DNA of 13,209 bases from Pseudomonadota bacterium (GTDB lineage Bacteria; Pseudomonadota; Alphaproteobacteria; Rhizobiales; Hyphomicrobiaceae), in NCBI GenBank assembly GCA_023387235.1, contig JAEWIJ010000270.1:1-13209 (forward strand), given 5' to 3'. How positions within the stretch are numbered: position 1 is the stretch's first letter; each line of letters opens with the position of its first letter. Made by a program: the position numbers and the translations under genes. Positions 7,305 through 13,209 of this stretch are shown piece after piece. The notes below the pieces were generated by a model. It worked only from the letters and a program-made list of their open reading frames with translations, was not told the DNA's origin and did no database searches.

Positions 7305-7898
7305 ATGAGCAAGCTACGCCAGACGCCCTCGCAGACAGTCGGCCCGTTCTTCGCCTATGCGCTGACGCCGGAGCAGTACGGCTACGACTTCGCCAGCGTA
7401 GCCGGTGGATCGCTTATCGAGGGCGATGTGCCCGGACAGCGCATCCGCATCGAGGGTCGCGTCTTCGACGGCAAGGGCGAGGTCGTGCCGGATGCCATGA
7501 TCGAGATCTGGCAGGCTGACGGCGAAGGGCGCTACGCCCATCCCGCCGATCCGCGCGGCTCCAACATCGCCTTCCGGGGTTTCGGTCGCATGGGCACCGG
7601 CACGGACGCGCAGTCGCGCTTCATATTCGACACGATCAAGCCGGGCTCGGTCGACGGCGCGCAGGCGCCGCACGTGAATGTCGTCGTCTTCATGCGCGGG
7701 CTGCTGCTGCACGCCTACACGCGCATCTACTTCTCGGATGAAGCCGCCGCGAACGCGCGCGATCCGGTGCTGGCGAGCGTGCCGACCGAGCGCCGGAAGA
7801 CACTGGTCGCAACCAGGGACGACACATCCGCCGGCATCGTCTATCGCCTCGACATCCACATGCAGGGGCCGGACGAGACCGTGTTCTTCGACGTCTGA
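7305..7898 (+). CDS. pcaG: Protocatechuate 3,4-dioxygenase alpha subunit
   Basis: The protein has 197 residues, near the usual 200 for PcaG. It shares the beta-sandwich core with PcaH (compare MIEIWQADGEGRY here with LIEIWQANAAGRY in PcaH). It lacks the iron ligands: the PcaH HIH segment is replaced by APHVNV (His123, Asn125) and there is no equivalent second Tyr. The opening TPSQTVGPFFAYAL and the LLLHAYTRIYF segment are typical of the alpha chain, which supplies part of the substrate pocket in the alpha-beta protomer. It starts 4 nt after pcaH. The amidase gene follows after only 31 nt, with no terminator-like hairpin between, so pcaHG and the amidase are probably on one transcript. Confidence 0.96.
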   Translation: MSKLRQTPSQTVGPFFAYALTPEQYGYDFASVAGGSLIEGDVPGQRIRIEGRVFDGKGEVVPDAMIEIWQADGEGRYAHPADPRGSNIAFRGFGRMGTGTDAQSRFIFDTIKPGSVDGAQAPHVNVVVFMRGLLLHAYTRIYFSDEAAANARDPVLASVPTERRKTLVATRDDTSAGIVYRLDIHMQGPDETVFFDV

Positions 7899-7929
7899 GC
7901 GTGATTCGCTCGAAGATGGGAGCAAATCC

Positions 7930-9315
7930 ATGTCTGCGCCTTCTTATGATCCCGCCGCGCGGCGGCTGACGTTCTCGGATCGCGTGCGCGCGTTCGCCGA
8001 TGGCAGCGACACCCCGCGCAAGTATCTCGAACGCTGCCTTGAAACGATCGCGGCGCGCGAGCCGGTCGTTCAGGCCTGGGTGTGCACGAACCAGGACGGC
8101 GCGCGTGCCGCAGCCGACGAGGCCGGCGCGCGTTACAAGTCGGGGCGCACTCTCTCCGCCGTCGATGGCTGTCCGATCGGTATCAAGGATCTGATCGCGA
8201 CCAAGGACATGCCGACCGAGATGGGCACGCCCGCCATGAAGGGCCGCACGACGGGCGAGGATTCCGCCGCCGTGCAGGCGTTGCGTCGCGGCGGCGCGGT
8301 GATCCTCGGCAAGCTCGTCACGACCGAGATGGGCATGTCGCATCCGGGGCCGACGACCAATCCGTGGGACGCGGCGCGCACGCCCGGCGGCTCGTCGTCG
8401 GGTTCCGCTGCGGCGGTCGCGGCGGACATGGTGCCGCTCGCGCTCGGCACGCAGGTCGGCGGCTCGATCATCCGCCCCTCGAGCTACTGCGGCAACATCG
8501 CGCTGAAGCCGACGCAGGGCGCGCTCAATCGCGGCGAGCGGCAAGGCTACAGCCAGTCGACCGTCGGCCCGCACGCGAACTCGATCGAGGACATGTGGGC
8601 CTGCGCTTGGCAGATCGGCGTCGATGCGGGCGGCGATCCTGGCTCGCCGGGTCTTTATGGCGACGCCGCGCCGGCCGCCTCGCGGAAGCCGCGCCGCCTT
8701 ATCGCCGTCGAGACCGAGGGCTGGGCGGTCGCGGATGGCGCCACGCATCAGGCCTTCGAGAAAATCTGCGCGAGCCTCGCCCAAGCGGGCGTCGAGATCA
8801 TCACGCGCAAGACCTCGCCGAAGGTCGAAGCCTTCGAGCAGTCGATCGCGGCAGCCGGCGCGGGCACGGCCGTGACGTGCGGCTGGGAAGCGCGCTGGTC
8901 GTGGCGCAATTTCGCCGAGCGCTATCCGGGCCAGATGTCGGCGAGCCTCGGCGAGCGCCTCATGCGTGCGGAGGGCTATACGCCCGAGACCTATCGCACG
9001 GCCGTCATGCGGCGCGAGGACATGCGGCGGCGCCATGCCGAGCTGATGATCGATGCCGATGCGGTCATCGCGCTCGCCTCGCCGGGCGTTGCGCCGCATT
9101 CGGGACCTGTCGGCGGCAACGAAGTGCGCACGACGGGCAACGCGGCCTGCAACTACTTCACGTCGGCGATCGGCATGCCGGTGATCACGTTGCCGCTGAT
9201 GGCCGTCGGAGGATTGCCGGTCGGCGTGCAACTCTGCGGTCCCGTGCACGGCGATCATGCGCTGACAGGTCTCGCTTCGTGGGTGCTCGCGCATATCAAG
9301 CCGGTCGTGGTTTAG
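7930..9315 (+). CDS. Amidase-signature family amidohydrolase
   Basis: The protein has 461 residues. The catalytic Ser-cisSer-Lys triad is evident: Lys86 in GCPIGIKDL, Ser155 in PGGSSSGSAAA and the nucleophile Ser179 in TQVGGSIIRPS. The 24-residue spacing of the two Ser residues equals that of fatty-acid amide hydrolase. The family hydrolyses carboxamides to acids plus ammonia or amines in the cytoplasm, including aryl amides and amino-acid amides. GatA is unlikely because no gatB/gatC is adjacent. The start at 7930 has GGGAG 8 nt upstream. The gene lies 31 nt after pcaG and 9 nt before a crotonase gene. Context suggests that it releases an acid for either the 4-hydroxybenzoate branch or the downstream CoA-dependent cassette; the substrate is not known. 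Confidence 0.93.
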   Translation: MSAPSYDPAARRLTFSDRVRAFADGSDTPRKYLERCLETIAAREPVVQAWVCTNQDGARAAADEAGARYKSGRTLSAVDGCPIGIKDLIATKDMPTEMGTPAMKGRTTGEDSAAVQALRRGGAVILGKLVTTEMGMSHPGPTTNPWDAARTPGGSSSGSAAAVAADMVPLALGTQVGGSIIRPSSYCGNIALKPTQGALNRGERQGYSQSTVGPHANSIEDMWACAWQIGVDAGGDPGSPGLYGDAAPAASRKPRRLIAVETEGWAVADGATHQAFEKICASLAQAGVEIITRKTSPKVEAFEQSIAAAGAGTAVTCGWEARWSWRNFAERYPGQMSASLGERLMRAEGYTPETYRTAVMRREDMRRRHAELMIDADAVIALASPGVAPHSGPVGGNEVRTTGNAACNYFTSAIGMPVITLPLMAVGGLPVGVQLCGPVHGDHALTGLASWVLAHIKPVVV

Positions 9316-9320
9316 GAGGT
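9314..9320 (+). promoter_or_regulatory. Strong Shine-Dalgarno overlapping the amidase stop codon
   Basis: AGGAGGT (9314-9320) overlaps the TAG stop of the amidase (9313-9315) and lies 4 nt before the ATG of the next crotonase gene. This fixes the start at 9325 and implies translational coupling of the two genes. It is the best ribosome site in the right half of the window. Confidence 0.75.
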
Positions 9321-9324
9321 ACGC

Positions 9325-10131
9325 ATGAGCGCCCTGAAGAACGGCGAGTTCACGAAGGTCGATGTCGACGGCCACATTCTCACGGTGACGATCAATCGTC
9401 CCGAGGTGATGAATGCCGTGCACCCGATGGTCAGCCAGGAGCTGTCGAATATATTCGACGCCTTCGCCGCCGACCCCGATCTCTGGATCGGAATCGTCAC
9501 GGGCGCCGGCGATCGCGCCTTCTCCGCCGGCAACGATCTCAAGTATCACGCCGAGCTCCGCGCGAAGTCCGGTGCGCGCCCCGCCTCGCCGCCTTCGGGC
9601 TTCGGCGGACTCACGAACCGCCACGACCTCGACAAGCCGCTGATCGCGGCAGTCAACGGCGTCGCCATGGGCGGCGGGTTCGAAATCGCGCTCGCGTGCG
9701 ACATCATTATTGCTTCGGACAAGGCGCGGTTCGCACTGCCCGAGCCGCGCGTCGGTCTCTCCGCAGGTGCCGGCGGCATGCAGCGTCTCGCGCGCGAGAT
9801 CCCGCTCAAGAAGGCCATGGGCATGATGCTGACCGGGCGCCACGTGCCGGCGGCCGAGGGCTACGAGCTCGGCTTCGTCACGGCGGTCGTGCCCCACGCG
9901 GACCTCATGAAGGAGGCGCGCCGCTGGGCCGACATGATCCTCGAATGCTCGCCGATGAGCATTCGCGCGACCAAGCAGGTCGTCATGCGATCGCTCGACA
10001 ATCCGGTCCTGGAAATGAGCATGAAGAATATGCGCTATCCGGCCTATGTCGCGCATCGCAACAGCGAGGATGCCGTCGAAGGTCCCAAGGCTTTCGCCGA
10101 GAAGCGCAAGCCCAAATGGACCGGGCGATGA
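9325..10131 (+). CDS. Enoyl-CoA hydratase/isomerase (crotonase) family protein, both catalytic Glu present
   Basis: The protein has 268 residues of the crotonase fold. The oxyanion-hole elements are AFSAGND (Ala68) and AMGGGFE (Gly117). Glu120 and Glu140 (in LPEPRVGL) have the same 20-residue spacing as Glu144 and Glu164 of rat mitochondrial enoyl-CoA hydratase. True hydratase chemistry on a 2-enoyl-CoA is therefore plausible. The C-terminal EDAVEGPKAFAEKRKPKW tail is typical of the family. The insertion ELRAKSGARPASPPSGFGG (about 76-94) would shape the acyl pocket. It is coupled to the amidase upstream. A 100-nt gap follows before the reductase-like gene, and that gap may hold an internal promoter. 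The substrate cannot be deduced. Confidence 0.92.
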   Translation: MSALKNGEFTKVDVDGHILTVTINRPEVMNAVHPMVSQELSNIFDAFAADPDLWIGIVTGAGDRAFSAGNDLKYHAELRAKSGARPASPPSGFGGLTNRHDLDKPLIAAVNGVAMGGGFEIALACDIIIASDKARFALPEPRVGLSAGAGGMQRLAREIPLKKAMGMMLTGRHVPAAEGYELGFVTAVVPHADLMKEARRWADMILECSPMSIRATKQVVMRSLDNPVLEMSMKNMRYPAYVAHRNSEDAVEGPKAFAEKRKPKWTGR

Positions 10132-10169
10132 CGGCGCGGCAGGGTTGCTCTCAGTAGGGGACCGCGCCC

Positions 10170-10197
10170 TTGCGCGCTCGCCTGAAACGGCGACAAT
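10170..10197 (+). promoter_or_regulatory. Possible internal promoter before the GrdB/PrdB-like gene
   Basis: The 100-nt gap 10132-10231 is the only sizeable spacer in the right-hand gene run. It holds TTGCGC (10170-10175) and GACAAT (10192-10197) with 16 nt between. The -10 candidate matches 4 of 6 positions of the sigma-70 consensus and the -35 candidate only 3 of 6, so this is weak. If real, it would let the last three genes be expressed apart from pcaHG. No terminator hairpin was seen in the gap. Confidence 0.22.
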
Positions 10198-10231
10198 ACG
10201 CTCAAAGACTGAACCCAGAGGAGACCGCCCC

Positions 10232-11188
10232 ATGAGCGTCCCTGCCGACGAGGATTTCGGCTTCGCGCCGGACCATTCCGAGCCCATCCCGTACCGCAAG
10301 CGCATCCGCGATTACTACGTCGGCCTCGGCTTTGGCGCGCCCTACAAGTGGGCGCACTACGATGACGTGCCCTTCACGCCGCTCAAGAAGCCACTCAGCC
10401 AGTGCAAGGTGACGCTGATCACGACGGCGGCACTTTATCAGCCGGACAAGGGCGACCAGGGCCCCGGCTCGCCGTACAATTCGGCCGCCAAGTTCTACGT
10501 GATTTATTCGCTCGATTCCGCGAAGGATCACGACACGCGCATCTCGCATGTCGGGATCGATCGCAATCACACGACGCAGGAGGATTCCGGCACGTGGTTT
10601 CCGCTGCCGGCACTGCGCGAGGCTGCAAAGCGCGGACTGATCGGCGGTCTCACGCCGCACGTGCATGGGCTTCCGACCAACCGCAGCCATCGCACGACGC
10701 TGGACGTCGATTGCCCCGAGCTCGTGCGGCGCGTGATCGAGGACAAGACCGACGTTGCCATCCTCTGCGCGAACTGCCCGGTCTGCCACCAGAGCATCAG
10801 CCTTGCGGCCCGTGCGCTCGAAGCCGCCGGCATTCCGACGGTCGTCATGGGTTGCGCGAAGGACATCGTCGAGTTCATCGGCGTGCCGCGCTTTGCCTTC
10901 AGCGATTTCCCGCTCGGCAATGCGGCCGGCCGGCCCAAGGACAAGGACTCGCAGCGCAAGACGCTTGAGCACGCGCTGCGCGTTCTCGAGTCGGCGCCCG
11001 CTCCGCGCACGACCGTGCAGAACCCGATTCCCTGGAGCGACGATCACGACTGGAAGCTCGACTACTCGAACCTCGATCGCCTCTCCGCTGAGGAGATCGC
11101 GCGGCGCAAAGCCGAGTTCCAGCGGAACAAGGAAATCGCCAAGGTCAAGCTCGCCGAGGACATGAAGCTGAAGGGGGCGGCGGAATGA
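10232..11188 (+). CDS. GrdB/PrdB-family reductase-like protein, cysteine in place of selenocysteine
   Basis: The protein has 318 residues. It resembles the selenoprotein B subunit family of glycine/sarcosine/betaine reductase and D-proline reductase (GrdB, PrdB). Supporting segments are the LKKPLSQCKVTLITTAALY opening strand, ISHVGIDRNH (His106-His113), FPLPALREAAKRGLIGGL, and the active-site loop CANCPVCHQS followed by AARALEAAGIPTVV. In PrdB the loop reads Sec-P-V-C; here codon 10775-10777 is TGC, so Cys182 replaces Sec, and Cys179 and Cys185 make a CxxCxxC pattern. Family members reductively cleave C-N bonds in Clostridia with a pyruvoyl partner; no partner is encoded here. A charged helical tail (about 285-318) is extra. 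The gene has AGAGGAGA (10217-10224) upstream and overlaps the CoA-transferase by 4 nt. The function is inferred only as a thiol redox or reductive-cleavage enzyme. Confidence 0.8.
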   Translation: MSVPADEDFGFAPDHSEPIPYRKRIRDYYVGLGFGAPYKWAHYDDVPFTPLKKPLSQCKVTLITTAALYQPDKGDQGPGSPYNSAAKFYVIYSLDSAKDHDTRISHVGIDRNHTTQEDSGTWFPLPALREAAKRGLIGGLTPHVHGLPTNRSHRTTLDVDCPELVRRVIEDKTDVAILCANCPVCHQSISLAARALEAAGIPTVVMGCAKDIVEFIGVPRFAFSDFPLGNAAGRPKDKDSQRKTLEHALRVLESAPAPRTTVQNPIPWSDDHDWKLDYSNLDRLSAEEIARRKAEFQRNKEIAKVKLAEDMKLKGAAE

Positions 11189-12408
11189 GCCAGCCGTTCA
11201 CGGGCGTCCGCGTCCTCGATTTCACGCAGGTATTTGCAGGACCGTTCGGCAGCTACCAGCTCGCGCTGCTCGGTGCCGATGTCATCAAGATCGAGCGGCC
11301 GGGCGGCGACGACATGCGCTACGGCCCGCCGAACAAGGAATGGTCCGACCGCGGGCTCGGCACAGGCTGGATGGCGATCAATGCCAACAAGCGCAACATC
11401 GCGCTCGATCTCACGAAGCCCGAGGCGATCGCGATCGTGAAGAAGCTCGCCGAGACGGCGGATGTCGTGATGGAGAACTTCCGTCCCGGCGTCATGGACA
11501 AGCTCGGCATCGGCCATGAGGCGCTGTCGAAGGTCAATCCGCGCATCATCTATGCCGCGGTGTCCGGCTTCGGTCAGGTCGGACCCGAGCGCACGACGGG
11601 CGCCTACGACGGCAAGATCCAGGCGATGAGCGGCCTCATGTCGATCACCGGCTCGCCGGAGAGCGGGCCGACGCGCGCGGGCTTTGCCGTGTGCGATGCG
11701 ATCGGCGGCATGTCGCTCGCGTTCGGCGTCGCGAGTGCGCTCTTCCAGCGCACGCACACGGGCAAGGGCCAGCTCGTCGATGTCGCGATGCTCGATTCGG
11801 CGCTCACGTTCATGTCGTCGTTCGTCGTGGACTACACGGTCGGCGGGCATGTGCAGGGACCATCGGGCAATCGCGCGCAGAGCCGGCTGCCGACGGCTGA
11901 TCTGTTCAAGGTCAAAGGTGGCCATCTGCTGCTCGCCGTGAACAACGACAAGCAGTTCGTCGCGCTCGCCAAGGCGATTGGCCATCCCGATCTGCCGAGC
12001 GATCCGCGCTTCATCGATTGGCCGGCGCGCATCGAGAACGAGGTCGCGCTGCGCCAGATCATCGAGGAGGTGTTCGCGACTGCGGATGCGGCGACATGGG
12101 ATGAACGCCTGACGGCCGCGAACGTGCCGTGCTCGCGCATCTGGTCGCTCTCCGAGGTGGTGAAGCATCCGCAGCTCGGGCATCGCACGGTGCTCCAGAA
12201 AGTGGACTCGCCTTATGGCGAGGTCGAGCTGATCGCGTCGGGCATTCGCTATGCGCACGGCGGCGCGGAGATCAAGCGCTTCCCGGTTATGCCGGGCGCG
12301 GACACGGATGCGGTGCTCGGCGAGGCCGGTTACTCGGCCGAGGAAATCGCCGCGTTCAAGTCTGCCGGCGTGGCGACGAGCGGCATCCGCGCAGGGAGAA
12401 AGTCATGA
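11185..12408 (+). CDS. CaiB/BaiF-type class III acyl-CoA transferase
   Basis: The protein has 407 residues, the normal length for family III CoA-transferases (formyl-CoA transferase, CaiB, BaiF). N-terminal motifs GVRVLDFTQVFAGPF, LLGADVIKIERPGGDDMR and the NANKRNIALDL segment are diagnostic. Asp171 in GFAVCDAIGG corresponds to the catalytic Asp (Asp169 in the formyl-CoA transferase and CaiB) that forms the aspartyl-CoA thioester intermediate. GKGQLVDVAMLDSAL is the conserved linker-domain helix. It would transfer CoA from an acyl-CoA donor to a carboxylate, making the thioester for the two crotonases. Its start overlaps the upstream stop, and its own stop overlaps the next start (both ATGA), so the three genes form one translational unit. 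The substrate is unknown. Confidence 0.94.
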   Translation: MSQPFTGVRVLDFTQVFAGPFGSYQLALLGADVIKIERPGGDDMRYGPPNKEWSDRGLGTGWMAINANKRNIALDLTKPEAIAIVKKLAETADVVMENFRPGVMDKLGIGHEALSKVNPRIIYAAVSGFGQVGPERTTGAYDGKIQAMSGLMSITGSPESGPTRAGFAVCDAIGGMSLAFGVASALFQRTHTGKGQLVDVAMLDSALTFMSSFVVDYTVGGHVQGPSGNRAQSRLPTADLFKVKGGHLLLAVNNDKQFVALAKAIGHPDLPSDPRFIDWPARIENEVALRQIIEEVFATADAATWDERLTAANVPCSRIWSLSEVVKHPQLGHRTVLQKVDSPYGEVELIASGIRYAHGGAEIKRFPVMPGADTDAVLGEAGYSAEEIAAFKSAGVATSGIRAGRKS

Positions 12409-13154
12409 GCGAGAGTTCGGCGGTCACCTACAAGCGCGACGGCATGGTCGCGGTCATCACGATGAACAAGCCGGAGCGCATGAACCGGCTCGACACCGAG
12501 ATCGTCGATGGTCTGCACGACCGTTGGGTGCAGTTCATGGCCGACGACGCGGCGCGCGTCGCGGTGCTGACGGGCGCGGGCGACAAGGCGTTCTCCGCGG
12601 GTGCCGATCTCAAGGCGGTGCCGCATCATCTCTATCACGGTATTCCGGGCATCGGTTATCCCGTCGACAAGCCGGTGGTCGCGGCGGTGGCGGGCTGGTG
12701 CATCGGCGGGGGTATGGTGCTGACGACCATGGCTGACATCATGATCGTCGCGGAGAATGCCAAGTTCTCGTACCCGGAAGTGAAGATCGCCTTCTCGGGC
12801 GGCCTGATCTCGAATCTCGTGACGCGCATTCCGCACAAGATCGCGATGGAGCTGCTGCTCGTCGGCGATACAATCGACGCGCAGCGGGCCTATGAGGTCG
12901 GCTATGCGAACAAGATCGTGCCGATCGATCAGCTCATGCCGACGGCGATGGACTATGCGCGGCGCATTGCCGAGACGGCGCCCATGCCCTCGCGCATGCT
13001 AAAGCGTTTCGCGGCCGAGACATTGCCCAAGGGGCCGACCGAGATTGCCGGCATTGCGCGCGCGCAGGTGGACGCGATCAACCGCAGCACGGACTGGGTC
13101 GAGGGCCGCGCCGCTTTCTCCGAGAAGAGACCGCCGAAGTTCAAGGGGAAGTAG
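12405..13154 (+). CDS. Crotonase-family protein lacking one catalytic Glu
   Basis: The protein has 249 residues. Oxyanion-hole elements are AFSAGADLK (Ala65) and WCIGGGM (Gly102). At the position of rat hydratase Glu144 there is Val105 (GGGMV), whereas the Glu164 equivalent is kept (Glu125, in SYPEVK). Loss of one Glu is known in crotonase members that do isomerase, lyase or hydrolase reactions, including hydroxycinnamoyl-CoA hydratase-lyase, which also lacks the first Glu. The reaction is therefore probably not a plain syn-hydration; it is unresolved. The start is set by the ATGA overlap with the CoA-transferase and by GGGAGA (12394-12399). It is the last gene of the run; a GC-rich palindrome follows 21 nt after the stop. 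Confidence 0.92.
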   Translation: MSESSAVTYKRDGMVAVITMNKPERMNRLDTEIVDGLHDRWVQFMADDAARVAVLTGAGDKAFSAGADLKAVPHHLYHGIPGIGYPVDKPVVAAVAGWCIGGGMVLTTMADIMIVAENAKFSYPEVKIAFSGGLISNLVTRIPHKIAMELLLVGDTIDAQRAYEVGYANKIVPIDQLMPTAMDYARRIAETAPMPSRMLKRFAAETLPKGPTEIAGIARAQVDAINRSTDWVEGRAAFSEKRPPKFKGK

Positions 13155-13175
13155 GGCGCGGAAGAAGCGATTATC

Positions 13176-13203
13176 CCCTCTCCCCGCTCTAGCGGGGAGA
13201 GGG
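13176..13203. repeat. GC-rich palindromic intergenic repeat, possible terminator
   Basis: CCCTCTCCCCGCT (13176-13188) and its exact reverse complement AGCGGGGAGAGGG (13191-13203) are separated by 2 nt. The motif style is a common dispersed intergenic repeat in Hyphomicrobiales genomes. Placed 21 nt after the last stop codon, it could end transcription or protect the mRNA 3' end. The window stops at 13209, so a following T-run or the outer part of the repeat (CTAGGG is visible) cannot be judged. Confidence 0.6.
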
Positions 13204-13209
13204 CTAGGG

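Noticed and set aside
7930..9315. Amidase as the GatA subunit of the tRNA amidotransferase
   Set aside because: No gatB or gatC is adjacent, and the catabolic neighbourhood points to a stand-alone amidase.
8082..10157. 691-residue plus-strand frame across the amidase and crotonase genes
   Set aside because: It is frame-shifted relative to two proteins with intact catalytic motifs, and its composition is Arg/Gly-biased. No family features.
7690..10305. 871-residue open frame on the minus strand, antisense to pcaG, the amidase and the first crotonase
   Set aside because: It is Arg/His/Ala-rich with no recognisable motif, and it covers three well-supported genes on the other strand. Long antisense frames are expected in GC-rich DNA.
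10766..10786. Possible selenocysteine codon in the PrdB-like active-site loop
   Set aside because: The codons read TGC at all three Cys positions (10766, 10775, 10784); there is no in-frame TGA, so no Sec insertion.
11062..12258. 398-residue minus-strand frame opposite the CoA-transferase
   Set aside because: It is antisense to a gene with a clear catalytic Asp and conserved motifs, and it has no family signature of its own.
12405..13154. Assignment of the second crotonase as feruloyl/coumaroyl-CoA hydratase-lyase
   Set aside because: It shares the missing first Glu, but the surrounding active-site sequence differs, and no feruloyl-CoA synthetase or vanillin dehydrogenase gene is present.

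Overview
The window is a G+C-rich, densely coded stretch with short intergenic gaps, GC-biased third codon positions and an abundance of long antisense shadow frames. It looks like an alphaproteobacterium, most likely of the Hyphomicrobiales (Rhizobiales) type. This rests on the composition, the pobA/pcaHG content and a CCCTCTCCCC...GGGGAGAGGG intergenic palindrome at the right edge, which is a common style of repeat in that group. The taxon is an inference; no rRNA, tRNA, mobile element or CRISPR was seen.

Left part (1-5220), amide and amino-acid salvage plus a membrane protein. It starts with the C-terminal end of an M20 (PepT-like) metallopeptidase (1-284). Next is an SPFH/prohibitin-like membrane protein (467-1438). 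An M20 N-carbamoyl-amino-acid hydrolase (allantoate amidohydrolase type) lies on the minus strand (1462-2718). It is divergent from a DadA-type FAD-dependent D-amino-acid dehydrogenase (2976-4217). That gene converges, 4 nt apart, with a P1-family (DmpA/NylC-type) self-processing aminopeptidase on the minus strand (4222-5220).

Middle part (5342-7898), aromatic ring funnel. pobA (4-hydroxybenzoate 3-hydroxylase, all key residues at canonical positions) is followed by pcaH and pcaG, the beta and alpha subunits of protocatechuate 3,4-dioxygenase. Together they convert 4-hydroxybenzoate to protocatechuate and then to beta-carboxy-cis,cis-muconate. The later beta-ketoadipate genes and the usual regulators are not in the window.

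Right part (7930-13154), a five-gene cassette that is the most unusual content. In order: an amidase-signature amidohydrolase; a crotonase with both catalytic Glu residues; a cysteine-containing homologue of the GrdB/PrdB (glycine/D-proline reductase selenoprotein) family; a class III CaiB/BaiF CoA-transferase; and a second crotonase lacking one catalytic Glu. The last three genes are joined by two 4-nt ATGA overlaps, and the first two follow pcaG with small gaps. The layout suggests a CoA-dependent catabolic route for an amide- or nitrogen-containing carboxylate, possibly delivering into, or co-expressed with, the protocatechuate branch. No pyruvoyl partner subunit, selenium machinery or transporter is present here. 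The substrate is unknown.
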